A stretch of 64,000 nt of DNA, from positions 1,488,001 through 1,552,000 of the forward strand of contig NZ_CP118953.1 in NCBI RefSeq assembly GCF_029024625.1. The letters are read 5' to 3'. A program made the translations under genes and the position numbers. Position 1 is the first letter of the stretch, and each line of letters begins with the position of its first letter. The notes beneath the pieces are model-generated. The model was not told the DNA's origin. It did no database searches and worked only from the letters and a program-made list of their open reading frames with translations. This DNA is from Staphylococcus chromogenes. GTDB taxonomy: Bacteria > Bacillota > Bacilli > Staphylococcales > Staphylococcaceae. Below, piece by piece: positions 50,265 to 63,707 of the stretch.

Positions 50265-52676
50265 TTACATCATATTGTAAGGATGAATGTCTATTTTTAA
50301 CGCTAACTTATCTTTGACATATTGCTCATGATAGTAATCATCTAAATAGGTTAATGCATGAACCAATGAGGGTTCACTTTTGTATTTTACAAGCACTTGA
50401 AAACGATGTTCGTGGTTGATTTTAGGAATCGCCGCAGCTGAAGGACCTAAAATGAATGCCTTATCTGATAAATGCTGAATTAAAATTTGATGAACATGTG
50501 TGGCTGCTTGTAAAACTTTTTTCATATTTTCATGCGTGATTGTAAAATTAATCAAATAATAATAAGGGGGATATTGTCCGATTTGTCTAAAACGCATTTC
50601 CTTTTGATAGAAATTTAAATAGTCATTGGACTTCACATCTTGAATGGCATAATGGTCTGGATTATACGTTTGAATTATGACCTCTCCGGTCTTTTCATGA
50701 CGTCCCGCGCGTCCAGCCACTTGTGTCAGTAATTGGAACGTACGCTCGCTTGCACGAAAATCTGGCAAATTTAATAAAGTATCCGCGTTTAACACACCCA
50801 CTAATGTAATGTTTGGGAAATCTAGGCCTTTCGCAATCATTTGCGTGCCTAATAAAATATCTCCTTCTCCCTCGCCAAATTGACGTAACATTTTTTCATG
50901 ACTGCCCTTTTGCGTCGTCGTATCGACATCCATTCGAATCACACGCGCCTCTGGAAACATCTCATTTAGTACTTCTTCTACTTTTTGCGTCCCTGTCCCC
51001 ATTTGTCGAATATGCTCACTTTCGCAATTAGGACATTGAAATGGCGCCGCTTCTTGATAACCACAATAGTGGCATTTTAATTGATCCGTGGATTTATGAT
51101 ACGTTAATGAAATGTCACAATTAGGACACTGTGGGACGTGTCCACAATCACGACAAAGCATAAATGAAGCATAACCTCGACGGTTCAGAAAAAGCACTGT
51201 TTGCTCTTGTCGGTCCAATCGTGCTTGAATCGCCGTTCTCAGTTGTTCTGAAAACATAGAACGATTCCCTTGCGCCAATTCCTCTCGCATATCACAAATC
51301 TCTATTTGAGGTAAAGGCTGTTGATTGACGCGAGAAGGCATAGATAATAAATGATACACCCCTTTTTCAGCACGCGCATAACTTTCTAAACTCGGTGTCG
51401 CACTTCCAAGTACTAAAGGGCATTGATGATAACGTGCACGCCAAAGGGCGATATCTCGTGCATGGTATCGTGGATAGTCTTCTTGTTTATAAGTCGCCTC
51501 ATGCTCCTCGTCAATAATGATAATTCCTAAATTTTTAAAAGGCGCAAAAACACTGGAACGCGCACCAACACTCACGCTTGCACGGCCATCTCTAATTTTT
51601 TGCCATTCGTCATAGCGTTCCCCTTTTGATAGCGCAGAATGTAACACTGCGACTTCATCGCCAAATCGTCGTTTAAAACGGTTCACCATTTGAGGTGTTA
51701 ACGCGATTTCAGGGACTAACATCATGGCCGTTTTCTGTTGCGTCAGAACTTGATCAATAATCTGTAAATAGACTTCTGTTTTTCCAGAACCTGTCACACC
51801 ATGAAGTAAAAATGTTTCTGATTGCTCTTCATACAGTGCTTGTTGGAGTTGATCAAATGCGTGTTGTTGTTCCTCAGTTAATGCTCGTTTGGCTTCCGCC
51901 TCAAATATTCGCCCTGCATAAGGGTCACGTTCAACAATCGCTTCATATTTTTCTAAAATCCCTTTTTGCGTTAACGTTTTAATAGAGGAATTTGAAAAAC
52001 CCATATCTAAAAGTTCTTTCAAAAAAACGTCACGTCGTTGTTCATCTAGTAAAAATGCGACGAGTTCATGCTGTTTAGGATATTTTTCTAAATGCGCTAA
52101 TAACGCATCCCCTTCTTCAAGTTGAGCCAATCGAACGGCTTTCTGGGTTTTTTTCGTCGTCGTTTGATTCAATAATGTCACTTCACGAAGACGCCCATCC
52201 GCTAAATAAGGTTGTAACGTTTGAATCATTTCATCTTTTTGCGCTTGTTGATAGCGATACTGGCCATTTGCATCGAAATATGATATCACGGATTGTGGCA
52301 ATTCGGCTTCAGGCGTTATTTCAAAAACTTTCGTATATTTAGCTTTAATGGCACTCGGTAACATCGCTTCTAAAATCGAAATACGCTTAGAAACAAAATA
52401 TTGACTAAACCACGCACTTAATTGGACCAATTCTTCTGTCAATTCAGGTTGAATATCTTTCACTTCAAGCAAGGATTTAATTTTGGATAAGTCATATTCC
52501 GCCTCTTCTTCAGATATCACTTGCATGACATAACCTTGAATTTTTCGAGGACCAAAAGGAACAATAACGCGAACACCGGGTTGCACCACTGACTGTAAAT
52601 CTTTCGGTATGCGATAATCAAATGTTCTGTCGACGCTTTTTGAATCGATATCGACAATCACTTGAGCGATAGTCAT
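50265..52676 (-). CDS. priA: primosomal protein N' (replication restart helicase PriA)
   Basis: Reloads the replisome at stalled forks. About 803 aa, starting at the ATG that overlaps the coaBC stop (ATGA); an ATG two codons earlier is also open. Parts: N-terminal 3'-DNA-binding domain, helicase core with LLHGVTGSGKTEVYLQII, IDEEHEATYKQ, and SATPSLESYA, a zinc-binding insert with eight cysteines (CRDCGHVPQCPNC...CHYCGY...CPNC), and VAGRAGRHEKTGEVIIQT. Cotranscribed with coaBC. Confidence 0.96.
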   Translation of the reverse strand: MTIAQVIVDIDSKSVDRTFDYRIPKDLQSVVQPGVRVIVPFGPRKIQGYVMQVISEEEAEYDLSKIKSLLEVKDIQPELTEELVQLSAWFSQYFVSKRISILEAMLPSAIKAKYTKVFEITPEAELPQSVISYFDANGQYRYQQAQKDEMIQTLQPYLADGRLREVTLLNQTTTKKTQKAVRLAQLEEGDALLAHLEKYPKQHELVAFLLDEQRRDVFLKELLDMGFSNSSIKTLTQKGILEKYEAIVERDPYAGRIFEAEAKRALTEEQQHAFDQLQQALYEEQSETFLLHGVTGSGKTEVYLQIIDQVLTQQKTAMMLVPEIALTPQMVNRFKRRFGDEVAVLHSALSKGERYDEWQKIRDGRASVSVGARSSVFAPFKNLGIIIIDEEHEATYKQEDYPRYHARDIALWRARYHQCPLVLGSATPSLESYARAEKGVYHLLSMPSRVNQQPLPQIEICDMREELAQGNRSMFSEQLRTAIQARLDRQEQTVLFLNRRGYASFMLCRDCGHVPQCPNCDISLTYHKSTDQLKCHYCGYQEAAPFQCPNCESEHIRQMGTGTQKVEEVLNEMFPEARVIRMDVDTTTQKGSHEKMLRQFGEGEGDILLGTQMIAKGLDFPNITLVGVLNADTLLNLPDFRASERTFQLLTQVAGRAGRHEKTGEVIIQTYNPDHYAIQDVKSNDYLNFYQKEMRFRQIGQYPPYYYLINFTITHENMKKVLQAATHVHQILIQHLSDKAFILGPSAAAIPKINHEHRFQVLVKYKSEPSLVHALTYLDDYYHEQYVKDKLALKIDIHPYNMM

Positions 52677-53893
52677 GTCCATGCACCTGCTAATGCATCC
52701 AAAATATGGCGTGCGACCTCAATTTTCGCGCCTTTTGGAATGGCTACTTCTTGTCCCTCTTTAAAGTACATTGTGACTTCGTTTTCATCTGAGCTAAAAC
52801 CAATGGATCTATCGCCTACATTATTGGCAATAATGACATCCGCATTTTTACGTTGAAGTTTGTCTTGTGCATAAGTCGCCACATGTTGTGTCTCAGCCGC
52901 AAAACCTACTAATTTTTGATGTGTTTTATGTTCCCCTAAGTACTTTAAAATATCTTGTGTTCGTTTAAATTCTACGGTGACATTGCCGTCTTTCTTTTTC
53001 ATTTTATGCGTTAATGGTGCCACCGGTGTATAGTCTGAAACAGCAGCAGTTTTAAAAATAATATCTTGTGTTAGATAGTGTGTTTTAACTGCTTCAAACA
53101 TTTCTTCTGCACTTTGAACGTGAATCATTTCTACGCCTTCAGGTGGTGTGATAAACGTAGGGCCTGAAACTAAAGTTACTTGAGCCCCTTCTGCTACAAG
53201 CGCTTCTGCAATCGCATACCCCATTTTGCCAGAAGCTCTATTGGAGACGAAACGGACGGGATCGATCACCTCGACGGTTGGCCCTGCCGTAATTAAAACT
53301 TTTTTATTTTTAAAATAAGACAACGCGTGAGACACTTTAGCAGAAGTTGGACTAGATGGTGTATTTTGACCTTGCTCTATCGCTAAAATAATATCCATGG
53401 GTTCTGCCATACGTCCTTTTGCGACATATCCACAAGCAAGAAATCCCTCACCCGGTTCAATCATATGATAGCCATCTTCTTCTAACACACGCATATTATG
53501 CTGAATTCTAGGATTCTCATACATATGAACATTCATTGCTGGCGCTAAAAATTTAGGTTTAGCTGTAGCTAATAATGTGGACGTCACCATATCATCTGCA
53601 ATACCATTGGCGAGTTTTGAAATAGTATTTGCAGTGGCAGGTGCCACAACGACAATATCTGCCCAATCTCCTAAGGCAATGTGTTGAATTTCTTCTGGAT
53701 TTTCCTCTACGAACGTATTCGTATAGACCGCTTGCCGACTGATAGCTTGAAAAGACAAAGGGGTTAAAAATTCTTGCGCATGTGCGGTCATCATCACCCG
53801 AACATGATAACCTGCTTGTGTTAATTTACTAGTTAAATCGATGGCTTTGTATGCTGCAATACCACCAGTCACTGCGAGTAATATATTTTTCAT
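52673..53893 (-). CDS. coaBC: bifunctional phosphopantothenoylcysteine decarboxylase/phosphopantothenate synthase CoaBC
   Basis: Two steps of coenzyme A synthesis in one 406-aa protein. The N-terminal flavin decarboxylase half (CoaC) has [33 protein letters not shown] and [11 protein letters not shown]; the CoaB half starts near 190 with [20 protein letters not shown] and contains [13 protein letters not shown] and ADVIIANNV. It overlaps priA by 4 nt. Confidence 0.97.
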   Translation of the reverse strand: MKNILLAVTGGIAAYKAIDLTSKLTQAGYHVRVMMTAHAQEFLTPLSFQAISRQAVYTNTFVEENPEEIQHIALGDWADIVVVAPATANTISKLANGIADDMVTSTLLATAKPKFLAPAMNVHMYENPRIQHNMRVLEEDGYHMIEPGEGFLACGYVAKGRMAEPMDIILAIEQGQNTPSSPTSAKVSHALSYFKNKKVLITAGPTVEVIDPVRFVSNRASGKMGYAIAEALVAEGAQVTLVSGPTFITPPEGVEMIHVQSAEEMFEAVKTHYLTQDIIFKTAAVSDYTPVAPLTHKMKKKDGNVTVEFKRTQDILKYLGEHKTHQKLVGFAAETQHVATYAQDKLQRKNADVIIANNVGDRSIGFSSDENEVTMYFKEGQEVAIPKGAKIEVARHILDALAGAWT

Positions 53894-54005
53894 TTATTCC
53901 ACTCCTGTTAGCACTCTTGATTCGATTATAGTATAGCCTTGTCTTGTTTTCACATGATAGGTATTTAAATAAATGCTTCATGGTGTTAATAGATTTCATA
54001 TAGCA

Positions 54006-54045
54006 AAAGGCCAAGACATCTATTTGTGTAGCTGTCCTAGCCTTT
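54006..54045 (-). terminator. terminator of gmk-rpoZ
   Basis: Minus-strand arms AAAGGCTAGGACA and TGTCTTGGCCTTT pair over 13 bp with two G-T wobbles, 26 nt after the rpoZ stop. The T run after the stem is short (TTT). Confidence 0.65.
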
Positions 54046-54071
54046 ATGTTTACCAATATCGGTATGTGTTA

Positions 54072-54280
54072 TTAGAAATTTTTAGGGTCAACGTAAGGAT
54101 GTACTTTGTTCGCAGCGATTTCTTCTAAAGCACGTCCTACTGTTTTTTTACTTTGATAGTCATTCAATAATAAATGTTCAGGGTCCGCCTGAATTTCACG
54201 TGCGCGCTTTGCAGCGGTAGTCGCAATTAAATATTTAGAACTGATTTTATCTTGTAATTGATGAATAGGTGGATATAACA

Positions 54281-54281
<1 letters not shown>
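54072..54281 (-). CDS. rpoZ: DNA-directed RNA polymerase subunit omega
   Basis: A 69-aa omega subunit that aids folding and assembly of beta-prime. KYLIATTAAKRAREIQ and VGRALEEIAANKVHPYVDP match the family. The ATG overlaps the gmk stop by one base (TAATG). Confidence 0.95.
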
Positions 54282-54907
<626 letters not shown>

Positions 54908-55024
54908 TTACGACCTTTCCTTCGCTATTCTCTAGTTATTAACATATCTTACCATAATTTCAATTCTATTGTATAGAGTTGATATATAGAAAAGTTTCAA
55001 TCTGCACATTAGAATTTTGCGTGT

Positions 55025-55030
55025 TATAAT
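55025..55030 (+). promoter_or_regulatory. extended -10 element for rqcH
   Basis: TGTTATAAT, 36 nt upstream of the ATG. The -35 region is weak. Confidence 0.5.
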
Positions 55031-55065
55031 GAAACAATGAATTTTAATAAAGGTGGCCCGAAAAC

Positions 55066-56766
55066 ATGGCATTTGATGGACTTTTCACTCGAAAAATGGT
55101 TGAATCCCTTCAACCCCTCGTCTCTGGACGTATTCACAAAATAAATCAACCGGAAAACGACACCATTTTAATGGTTGTGCGACAAAATCGTAAAAATCAT
55201 CAATTGTTGTTGTCCATTCATCCAAATTTCGCCCGAATACATCTCACAGAGAAGAAATACGACAATCCTTTTGAACCTCCAATGTTCGCACGTGTTTTCC
55301 GCAAACATTTAGAAGGCGGGATTATTCAAGCAATACGGCAAATTGGTAATGACCGACGTGTTGAAATTGATGTAATCAGTAAAGATGAAATTGGTGATAC
55401 GATTCATCGCACTATTATTTTAGAAATTATGGGTAAGCATAGTAACCTTATACTCGTTAACGATAACCGCAAAATCATTGAAGGTTTCAAACATCTCACT
55501 CCCAATACCAATCAGTATCGTACTGTGATGCCGGGATTCGAGTACGAAGCGCCGCCCACACAAGATAAGCACAACCCGTTTGACTATGAAGGGACAGATG
55601 TTTTAAAATTCATCGATTTTAATGCTGGGCGCATTGATCGTCAACTCTTACAAACCTTCGAAGGCTTTTCGCCATTGATTACAAAAGAAATCACCGCACG
55701 CCGTCAATTCATGACAACAACGACTTTGCCTGAGGCTTACGATGAAGTTTTAGCAGAAATCGATGAACCTGCAAAACCTGTTTTCCATAAGAACCACGAC
55801 ACCGGTAAAGAAGATTTTTATTTTATGGATTTAGAACAATTTTACGATGACAAAATTGAATATGCGTCGCTTCATCAATTGCTAGATCGATTTTATGAAG
55901 CACGAGGAGAACGAGAACGTGTCAAACAACGCGCGAATGATTTAGTCAAACTTGTTCACCAATTACTTCAAAAAAATCAAAATAAATTGTCAAAATTAAT
56001 AGATGAACAAGAGGGCACTCAAAACAAAGAACAACAACAATTGTTTGGAGAATTGATTACCGCAAATATTTATCAACTTAAAACTGGAGATGCCTCATTA
56101 ACTACATTAAATTATTATACAGGTGAAGAAGTGACGATTTCGCTTGACCCGACCAAGTCACCTGCAGATAACGCACAATATTACTACAAACAATATAACC
56201 GTTTAAAAACACGTGAGCGTGAATTAAAACATCAAATTGCCCTGACGCAAGCCAATATTGATTATTTCGAAAATATTGAACAACAATTGTCACATATTAC
56301 CGTGCATGAAATTGACGACATTCGTGATGAACTCGCAGAACAAGGATTTATTAAACAACGTAAAAACGTCAAGAAAAAGAAAAATGCACAAATGCAACTT
56401 CAAACTTATATTTCTACTGATGGAGATACTATCCACATCGGTAAAAACAATAAGCAAAATGACTATTTAACTAATAAACTCGCTAAAAAATCACAACTTT
56501 GGTTTCATACTAAAGACATCCCTGGGAGCCACGTCGTAATTATGGCTGAATCTCCAAGTCAAAACACCATTGAGGAAGCGGCAATGATAGCCGCTTACTT
56601 CTCAAAGGCTGGACAATCTGGACAAATACCTGTTGACTATACAGAAATTAAACATGTGCACAAACCAAGCGGTGCGAAGCCTGGATTTGTCACGTATGAT
56701 AATCAAAAAACACTATATGCTACCCCTGACTATGATAAAATCAAAGCCTTACAAAAAAATGATTAG
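55066..56766 (+). CDS. rqcH: ribosome quality control protein RqcH (NEMF/Rqc2 homologue, FbpA-like)
   Basis: Binds stalled 50S-peptidyl-tRNA and recruits Ala-tRNA to add alanine tails that mark nascent chains for degradation. The 566-aa protein has the NFACT-N domain with the Asp-Arg pair in GNDRRVEID (residues 96-97), a central coiled-coil region (about 280-420), and the NFACT-R domain near 440-566 with WFHTKDIPGSHVVI. Older annotations call this family fibronectin-binding protein FbpA. AAAGGTGG precedes the ATG. The gene is on the plus strand, divergent from gmk. Confidence 0.95.
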   Translation: MAFDGLFTRKMVESLQPLVSGRIHKINQPENDTILMVVRQNRKNHQLLLSIHPNFARIHLTEKKYDNPFEPPMFARVFRKHLEGGIIQAIRQIGNDRRVEIDVISKDEIGDTIHRTIILEIMGKHSNLILVNDNRKIIEGFKHLTPNTNQYRTVMPGFEYEAPPTQDKHNPFDYEGTDVLKFIDFNAGRIDRQLLQTFEGFSPLITKEITARRQFMTTTTLPEAYDEVLAEIDEPAKPVFHKNHDTGKEDFYFMDLEQFYDDKIEYASLHQLLDRFYEARGERERVKQRANDLVKLVHQLLQKNQNKLSKLIDEQEGTQNKEQQQLFGELITANIYQLKTGDASLTTLNYYTGEEVTISLDPTKSPADNAQYYYKQYNRLKTRERELKHQIALTQANIDYFENIEQQLSHITVHEIDDIRDELAEQGFIKQRKNVKKKKNAQMQLQTYISTDGDTIHIGKNNKQNDYLTNKLAKKSQLWFHTKDIPGSHVVIMAESPSQNTIEEAAMIAAYFSKAGQSGQIPVDYTEIKHVHKPSGAKPGFVTYDNQKTLYATPDYDKIKALQKND

Positions 56767-56787
56767 GTCCGTGTGACCTAATCATTT
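56757..56787. terminator. bidirectional terminator between rqcH and the VOC gene
   Basis: AAATGATTAGGTC / GACCTAATCATTT hairpin overlapping the rqcH stop codon and the last codons of the VOC gene, with T runs on both sides. Confidence 0.85.
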
Positions 56788-57195
56788 TTTAGTTTCAGGA
56801 AGTGCGAGTTGGAAGTTAACTCCAAATTTATCTTGTACCCATGCAAATTCTCGATATTGTGGTTGCATTTCCGTTTTCGGCATTAAAATAGCACCACCGT
56901 CTTTTAAGCCATTGTATAAAATATCCATTTCATATTGGTCTTTCGCAGTGACAAATAAGGACATCGCAGGATTCATTTCAATCTCTGTCCCATTCATATT
57001 ATCAATTGCCATGAACACTTGACCGTTTAATTTGAAAATCGTATGTTGAACTTTACCTTCATATTGTGGTGTCGTATTGTCGTATTTTACCATCGTAATA
57101 ATTTCACTATCTTCAAAGAGAGATGTATATAACTGAACGGCTTCTTCCGCATCCCCATTGAACATTAAAAATGTTGTAATTTTAGGTATTTTCAT
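56782..57195 (-). CDS. VOC-superfamily protein (PhnB/YjdN-like)
   Basis: A 137-aa protein of the vicinal oxygen chelate superfamily, of the type annotated as PhnB-like or 3-demethylubiquinone methyltransferase domain: FLMFNGDAEEAVQLYTSLFEDSEII, then HTIFKLNGQVFMAIDN, and FAWVQDKFGVNFQLAL at the C-terminus. Substrate unknown; the quinone name in some annotations should not be taken as function. GAGGAGGAG precedes the ATG. Single gene, converging on rqcH. Confidence 0.9.
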   Translation of the reverse strand: MKIPKITTFLMFNGDAEEAVQLYTSLFEDSEIITMVKYDNTTPQYEGKVQHTIFKLNGQVFMAIDNMNGTEIEMNPAMSLFVTAKDQYEMDILYNGLKDGGAILMPKTEMQPQYREFAWVQDKFGVNFQLALPETKK

Positions 57196-57319
57196 TTAAG
57201 TTCTCCTCCTCAATGTTAAAGGTCGCGTGCTGCCTTTAACATGATTATCTTTTTAACTTTCACTTATTAATATAACCCGTTACAATAGAAATAAATCATA
57301 AATTGGAGGCAAAATCACA

Positions 57320-57409
57320 ATGATAAGCATGAATTTAATTATACCTATTCTTGTCCTTTTACTTATAATGCTCATCGGCTATGCATTCGCACGCTGGTTT
57401 TTAAGATAA
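57320..57409 (+). CDS. predicted 29-aa single-pass membrane peptide
   Basis: A short reading frame, MISMNLIIPILVLLLIMLIG then YAFARWFLR, is preceded by TTGGAGG with 9-nt spacing, a convincing ribosome-binding site. The peptide is one hydrophobic helix with a basic tail (R25, R29). I do not recognise a family. It could be a small membrane regulator or toxin-like peptide. It lies in plus-strand DNA between genes on the minus strand and is followed by a strong hairpin. Too short to exclude chance. Confidence 0.5.
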   Translation: MISMNLIIPILVLLLIMLIGYAFARWFLR

Positions 57410-57460
57410 AATGTTATCCAAATTTACAACAAGGCGACTAGGCATAGCGCTAGCCTAATA

Positions 57461-57510
57461 GAAGAGAGGCAACAAAATTTACCTCAGAGTAAAATTTGTT
57501 GCCTCTCTTC
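57461..57510. terminator. large hairpin downstream of pyrE and the small peptide ORF
   Basis: GAAGAGAGGCAACAAAATTTAC / GTAAAATTTGTTGCCTCTCTTC, 22-bp arms with one central mismatch and a six-base loop. It can end both the pyr operon (minus) and the small plus-strand ORF. Confidence 0.85.
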
Positions 57511-57538
57511 TTTTGAACGATGAACAACCTAACCTCTA

Positions 57539-58147
57539 TTAAAGTGTATCTCTCCATTGAACGAGTGAGTCTATATCTTCTTTAGCAATTTGACCTTGTT
57601 CTGCAGCCACTTCAACAAGCTCATCAAAAGAGCTTAAAGTATAAAACGGCACATCCGCTTCCTTGAACATGTCATCTGCTTTTGATAAACCATAAGTAAA
57701 AATGGCAACGACACCTAACACTTCCGCCCCTGCTTCACGTAAGGCGTCTACTGCAGTGATAGATGATCCTCCAGTTGAAATTAAATCTTCAATGACAACC
57801 ACTTTTTTCCCAAGACTTGCTGCACCTTCAATTTGATTTTGTTTGCCATGACTTTTACTTTTAGAGCGTACATAATTCATCGGTAATTTCATTTTTTCTG
57901 AAATAAAAGCGGCATGAGGAATACCAGCCGTCGCTGTGCCCGAAATCACTTCAACATTTTCAAAATGTGTTTCGATTAATTCAATCAATCCATCACGAAT
58001 GGCTTCTCGTACTTCAGGATAGCCAAGAGTCACACGGTTATCACAATAGATCGGCGATTGAATGCCAGAACTCCACGTAAATCTATCGTTTGGAGACAAC
58101 GAAACTGCCTCAATATCTAATAAAGATTGCGCAATTGCTTTAACCAT
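57539..58147 (-). CDS. pyrE: orotate phosphoribosyltransferase
   Basis: Makes orotidine monophosphate from orotate and PRPP. The 202-aa protein starts at the ATG that overlaps the pyrF stop by one base ([20 protein letters not shown]); four upstream residues are unnecessary. The PRPP motif is [14 protein letters not shown], and the orotate site includes [13 protein letters not shown] and [11 protein letters not shown]. It is the last gene of the pyr operon. Confidence 0.96.
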   Translation of the reverse strand: MVKAIAQSLLDIEAVSLSPNDRFTWSSGIQSPIYCDNRVTLGYPEVREAIRDGLIELIETHFENVEVISGTATAGIPHAAFISEKMKLPMNYVRSKSKSHGKQNQIEGAASLGKKVVVIEDLISTGGSSITAVDALREAGAEVLGVVAIFTYGLSKADDMFKEADVPFYTLSSFDELVEVAAEQGQIAKEDIDSLVQWRDTL

Positions 58148-58839
58148 TATTTTAACCAACTTTCTTTAATTTGATGATAACTTTCCACCGGTTGTGCGCT
58201 TTGAGTAATAGGACGACCCACAACAATATGTGTCGAACCTAATTGTTTTGCGTCTTCAGGAGTAGTCACACGTTTTTGATCGTTACGCGCACTATTCGCT
58301 GGTCGAATACCCGGTGTTACTTTTAAAAAGGAAGACCCACAATGTTCAGTAATTAACTGTGTTTCTAGTGGTGAACAAACAACGCCATCTAATCCAGACT
58401 GTTGTGCGAGTTTAGCATAATTCAGCACAGCTTCTTCGATAGAAGTTTGAATATTTTGCTCTTCATGCAACATTGTTTCAGTGGTAGACGTTAATTGTGT
58501 TACTGCAATGATTTTGGTTTTTTCATTTTGTGTTCTAAAACCTTCTACTGCACGGCGCATCATTTCAGAGCCACCTGCAGCATGCACATTGACTAAATCC
58601 ACCTCTAGTTTAGCCAATCCTTCCATTGCTTTACCTACTGTGTTTGGAATATCATGAAGTTTTAAATCTAGAAAGATATCATGTCCCAAAGCTTTAATAT
58701 CTTTTATTAAGGTTGGCCCTGTTTGATAAAACAATTCCATACCGACTTTGACAAAAAGAGGCTCATCAAAAGGTTTTAAAAACGTCATAACGTCTTCTTT
58801 GGAAGCAAAGTCTAGCGCAATGATGGGCGTGTTTTTCAT
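58147..58839 (-). CDS. pyrF: orotidine 5'-phosphate decarboxylase
   Basis: Final step to UMP. The 230-aa TIM barrel has the catalytic [11 protein letters not shown] (Asp-Lys-Asp chain) and the phosphate loop [17 protein letters not shown]. It overlaps pyrE by one base and follows pyrD by 3 nt. Confidence 0.97.
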   Translation of the reverse strand: MKNTPIIALDFASKEDVMTFLKPFDEPLFVKVGMELFYQTGPTLIKDIKALGHDIFLDLKLHDIPNTVGKAMEGLAKLEVDLVNVHAAGGSEMMRRAVEGFRTQNEKTKIIAVTQLTSTTETMLHEEQNIQTSIEEAVLNYAKLAQQSGLDGVVCSPLETQLITEHCGSSFLKVTPGIRPANSARNDQKRVTTPEDAKQLGSTHIVVGRPITQSAQPVESYHQIKESWLK

Positions 58840-58842
58840 ACA

Positions 58843-60521
<1,679 letters not shown>

Positions 60522-60533
60522 CGCTAATACCTC

Positions 60534-63500
60534 CTACATATTTCGCATTGAAAATGACATACTTTCAATGACATTCGTTAATGCATTTGCTGTATCAAGT
60601 GACGTAAGACAAGGGATACCATTTTCTACTGAAGTGCGTCGTATTTGGAAACCATCACGTTCAATCGTTTTACCTTTCGTCATCGTGTTAATCACGATTT
60701 GAACGTCACCTTCTTGAATTTTATGCAGTAAATCGTCTTCTCCACCAATTTTACCTACTGTCTCAACTTTAATATCATGCTCTGCTAAAACTTTTGCAGT
60801 CCCTGCTGTAGCAATAATTTTATAGCCAATTTGGTTTAAACGTTGTGCGATTTTTACCATTTCTTGTTTATCTTTATCACTCACAGTAATGAGCGCTGTT
60901 CCATAATCTTTAACTTCCATCCCTGAAGCTGTTAATCCTTTGTATAGCGCCTTTTCTAATGTAAGATCTCGTCCCATGACTTCCCCTGTAGATTTCATTT
61001 CAGGTCCAAGTGTAATATCTACATTTTTCAATTTATTAAAACTAAATACAGGCGCTTTGACAAACACACCTTCTTTATACGGTTGAACCCCTTGCGTATA
61101 ACCTAGATCTTGAAGTTTTTCTCCCATAATCGCACGCATCGCTAGTTGTGCCATTTGAATTTCTGTAATTTTACTTAAAAATGGTACTGTTCGGCTTGAG
61201 CGCGGATTAACTTCTAGCACATAAACCCCATCATGTGCGAGTACAAATTGGATATTGATTAATCCAATCACATTCAAACCTTTTGCCAGTTTAATGGTAT
61301 AGGCTTCTAAAGTCTCAATATCTTCTTGAGATAACGTTTGAGGTGGGTAAACAGCGATAGAGTCCCCAGAATGAACTCCCGCACGTTCGATATGTTCCAT
61401 AATTCCTGGAATCATCACTGTTTCTCCATCACAAATTGCATCAACTTCTATTTCTTTTCCTGTTAAATAACGATCGACTAAAACGGGATGTTCAGGACTT
61501 GCTTTAACCGCTTCATTCATATAGTTTTCAAGTTCCACATCACTATACACGATTTCCATCGCACGACCACCTAAGACATATGAAGGTCTTACAACAACTG
61601 GGTAACCAATTTCACGCGCATTGTCCAGTGCTTCTTTTGCAGATGTGGCCGTTTTCCCTTTAGGCTGTGGCACTTGAATACGATTTAATAAGGCTTCAAA
61701 CTCTTTTCGGTCTTCTGCACGGTTTAAATCTTCTAACGTTGTTCCTAAAATTTGGACCCCATGTTTAGCCAACTTGTCTGCTAAATTAATCGCAGTTTGT
61801 CCTCCAAACTGAACAACGACGCCTTTTGGTTGTTCAAGTTGAATAATATTCATCACATCTTCTTCTGTAAGAGGTTCAAAGTAAAGTTTGTCTGAAATTG
61901 AAAAGTCTGTCGATACCGTTTCAGGGTTGTTATTCACAATAATCGCTTCATATCCTGCATTTTGAATCGCCCACACTGCATGGACTGTTGCATAGTCAAA
62001 CTCCACACCTTGACCGATACGAATAGGACCAGAACCAAGCACGATAATTTTTTCTTTATCTGTAACGATGGATTCGTTTTCCTCTTCATACGTTCCATAA
62101 AAATAAGGTGTCGTCGATTCAAATTCAGCCGCACATGTATCGACCATTTTATAAACAGGTTGAATCTGATGTTGTTGTCTCAGTTTAAAAACTTCCTCTT
62201 CCGTCATCTCGAAACGATGTGCGATTGTACGGTCACTAAATCCGAAACGTTTCGCAAATTTAAGGTAGTCAATATCCCCTTTATTTGCTTTTAAAGCGTG
62301 TTCCATATCGATGATATTTTTGAATTTATTTAAGAAAAAGTAATCAATTTTTGTCATTTCATGTATTTCTTCCAACGTCGTTCCACGTCTAATTGCTTCA
62401 CCGATAAAGAAGAGGCGTTCATCATCTTGTGCTTTGATACGTTCTTTAATATAAGATAAATCAAACGATTCTCCATTTGGTAACCCTAAATGGTGCACAC
62501 CATACTCCAAAGAGCGGATGGCTTTTAACAACGATTCTTCGTAAGTACGGCCTATAGACATGACCTCGCCTGTTGCTTTCATCTGTGTTCCTAATTCACG
62601 CTCACCTTTTTCAAACTTATCAAATGGAAAGCGTGGAATTTTAGAAACGATATAATCTAAGCTCGGTTCGAATGCCGCATAAGACGTGCCTGTCACAGGG
62701 TTTTTCATTTCATCTAATGTCAAACCGACCGCAATTTTTGCGGCTAACTTGGCAATCGGATACCCTGTCGCTTTTGATGCGAGTGCAGATGAACGTGATA
62801 CACGTGGATTGACTTCGATGATATAGTAGTTCATTGAATGTGGATCCAATGCTAATTGAACGTTACATCCACCCTCAATACCTAGAGCACGGATGACTTT
62901 GAGCGAAACATCACGTAACATTTGGTATTCCACATCTGATAATGTTTGACTCGGAGCTACGACGACGGAGTCTCCTGTATGAATACCTACGGGGTCGATA
63001 TTTTCCATATTACATACAACGATGGCATTATCGTTTTTATCGCGCATCACTTCATATTCAATTTCTTTATATCCTGCGATGGATTTTTCGATTAAACATT
63101 GTGTCGCCGGACTATATTTCAAACCATTTGATACGACTTCTTTTAATTCATCATCGTTATAACAAATACCGCCACCTGTGCCACCCATCGTAAATGCTGG
63201 GCGGACAATAAGAGGATAACCCACCTCTTCTTTAAATTGAAATGCTTGTTCAAGCGTGTTAACGATATCACTTTCAGGAACAGGGACATTGAGTTCATTC
63301 ATGAGTGTACGGAAACGTTCACGGTCTTCCGCGCGTTCGATTGAATCTAACTCAGTGCCGAGTAATTTCACGTTGTTAGAAGCTAAAACTCCACTGTTAT
63401 GAAGTTCAATCGCCATGTTCAAACCTGTTTGTCCCCCTAAAGTTGGTAGTAAAGCATCGGGTTGTTCTTTTCGAATAATGCGCGCTATAAAATCGTGCGT

Positions 63501-63707
63501 CAACGGTTCAATATAGACTTTATCCGCAATTTCTTTATCTGTCATAATTGTCGCAGGGTTAGAATTGACCAAAATGACACGGTAGCCTTCTTCTCTTAAA
63601 GCTAAACATGCTTGAGTTCCTGCATAGTCAAACTCTGCAGCTTGACCGATAATAATCGGTCCTGATCCAATGACGAGAATAGATTGAATATCGTTTCTTT
63701 TAGGCAT
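60534..63707 (-). CDS. carB: carbamoyl phosphate synthase large subunit
   Basis: Makes carbamoyl phosphate from bicarbonate, ammonia and two ATP. The 1057-aa protein consists of two ATP-grasp halves with parallel openings ([21 protein letters not shown] near the start and [21 protein letters not shown] near 550), an oligomerisation domain between them and a C-terminal MGS-like regulatory domain. It overlaps carA by 8 nt. Arginine or pyrimidine control cannot be seen here; the operon start is outside the window. Confidence 0.97.
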   Translation of the reverse strand: MPKRNDIQSILVIGSGPIIIGQAAEFDYAGTQACLALREEGYRVILVNSNPATIMTDKEIADKVYIEPLTHDFIARIIRKEQPDALLPTLGGQTGLNMAIELHNSGVLASNNVKLLGTELDSIERAEDRERFRTLMNELNVPVPESDIVNTLEQAFQFKEEVGYPLIVRPAFTMGGTGGGICYNDDELKEVVSNGLKYSPATQCLIEKSIAGYKEIEYEVMRDKNDNAIVVCNMENIDPVGIHTGDSVVVAPSQTLSDVEYQMLRDVSLKVIRALGIEGGCNVQLALDPHSMNYYIIEVNPRVSRSSALASKATGYPIAKLAAKIAVGLTLDEMKNPVTGTSYAAFEPSLDYIVSKIPRFPFDKFEKGERELGTQMKATGEVMSIGRTYEESLLKAIRSLEYGVHHLGLPNGESFDLSYIKERIKAQDDERLFFIGEAIRRGTTLEEIHEMTKIDYFFLNKFKNIIDMEHALKANKGDIDYLKFAKRFGFSDRTIAHRFEMTEEEVFKLRQQHQIQPVYKMVDTCAAEFESTTPYFYGTYEEENESIVTDKEKIIVLGSGPIRIGQGVEFDYATVHAVWAIQNAGYEAIIVNNNPETVSTDFSISDKLYFEPLTEEDVMNIIQLEQPKGVVVQFGGQTAINLADKLAKHGVQILGTTLEDLNRAEDRKEFEALLNRIQVPQPKGKTATSAKEALDNAREIGYPVVVRPSYVLGGRAMEIVYSDVELENYMNEAVKASPEHPVLVDRYLTGKEIEVDAICDGETVMIPGIMEHIERAGVHSGDSIAVYPPQTLSQEDIETLEAYTIKLAKGLNVIGLINIQFVLAHDGVYVLEVNPRSSRTVPFLSKITEIQMAQLAMRAIMGEKLQDLGYTQGVQPYKEGVFVKAPVFSFNKLKNVDITLGPEMKSTGEVMGRDLTLEKALYKGLTASGMEVKDYGTALITVSDKDKQEMVKIAQRLNQIGYKIIATAGTAKVLAEHDIKVETVGKIGGEDDLLHKIQEGDVQIVINTMTKGKTIERDGFQIRRTSVENGIPCLTSLDTANALTNVIESMSFSMRNM

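Larger units (their letters stand above)
57196..57538. other. intergenic region between the VOC gene and pyrE
   Basis: Holds the small ORF at 57320-57409 and the large hairpin at 57461-57510. A TACAAT -10 with a weak TTTCAC -35 at 17 bp lies near 57264-57292, upstream of the small ORF. Confidence 0.6.

Noticed and set aside
61962..62294. 110-codon plus-strand frame inside carB
   Set aside because: Antisense shadow of a conserved enzyme; no ribosome-binding site or recognisable domain.
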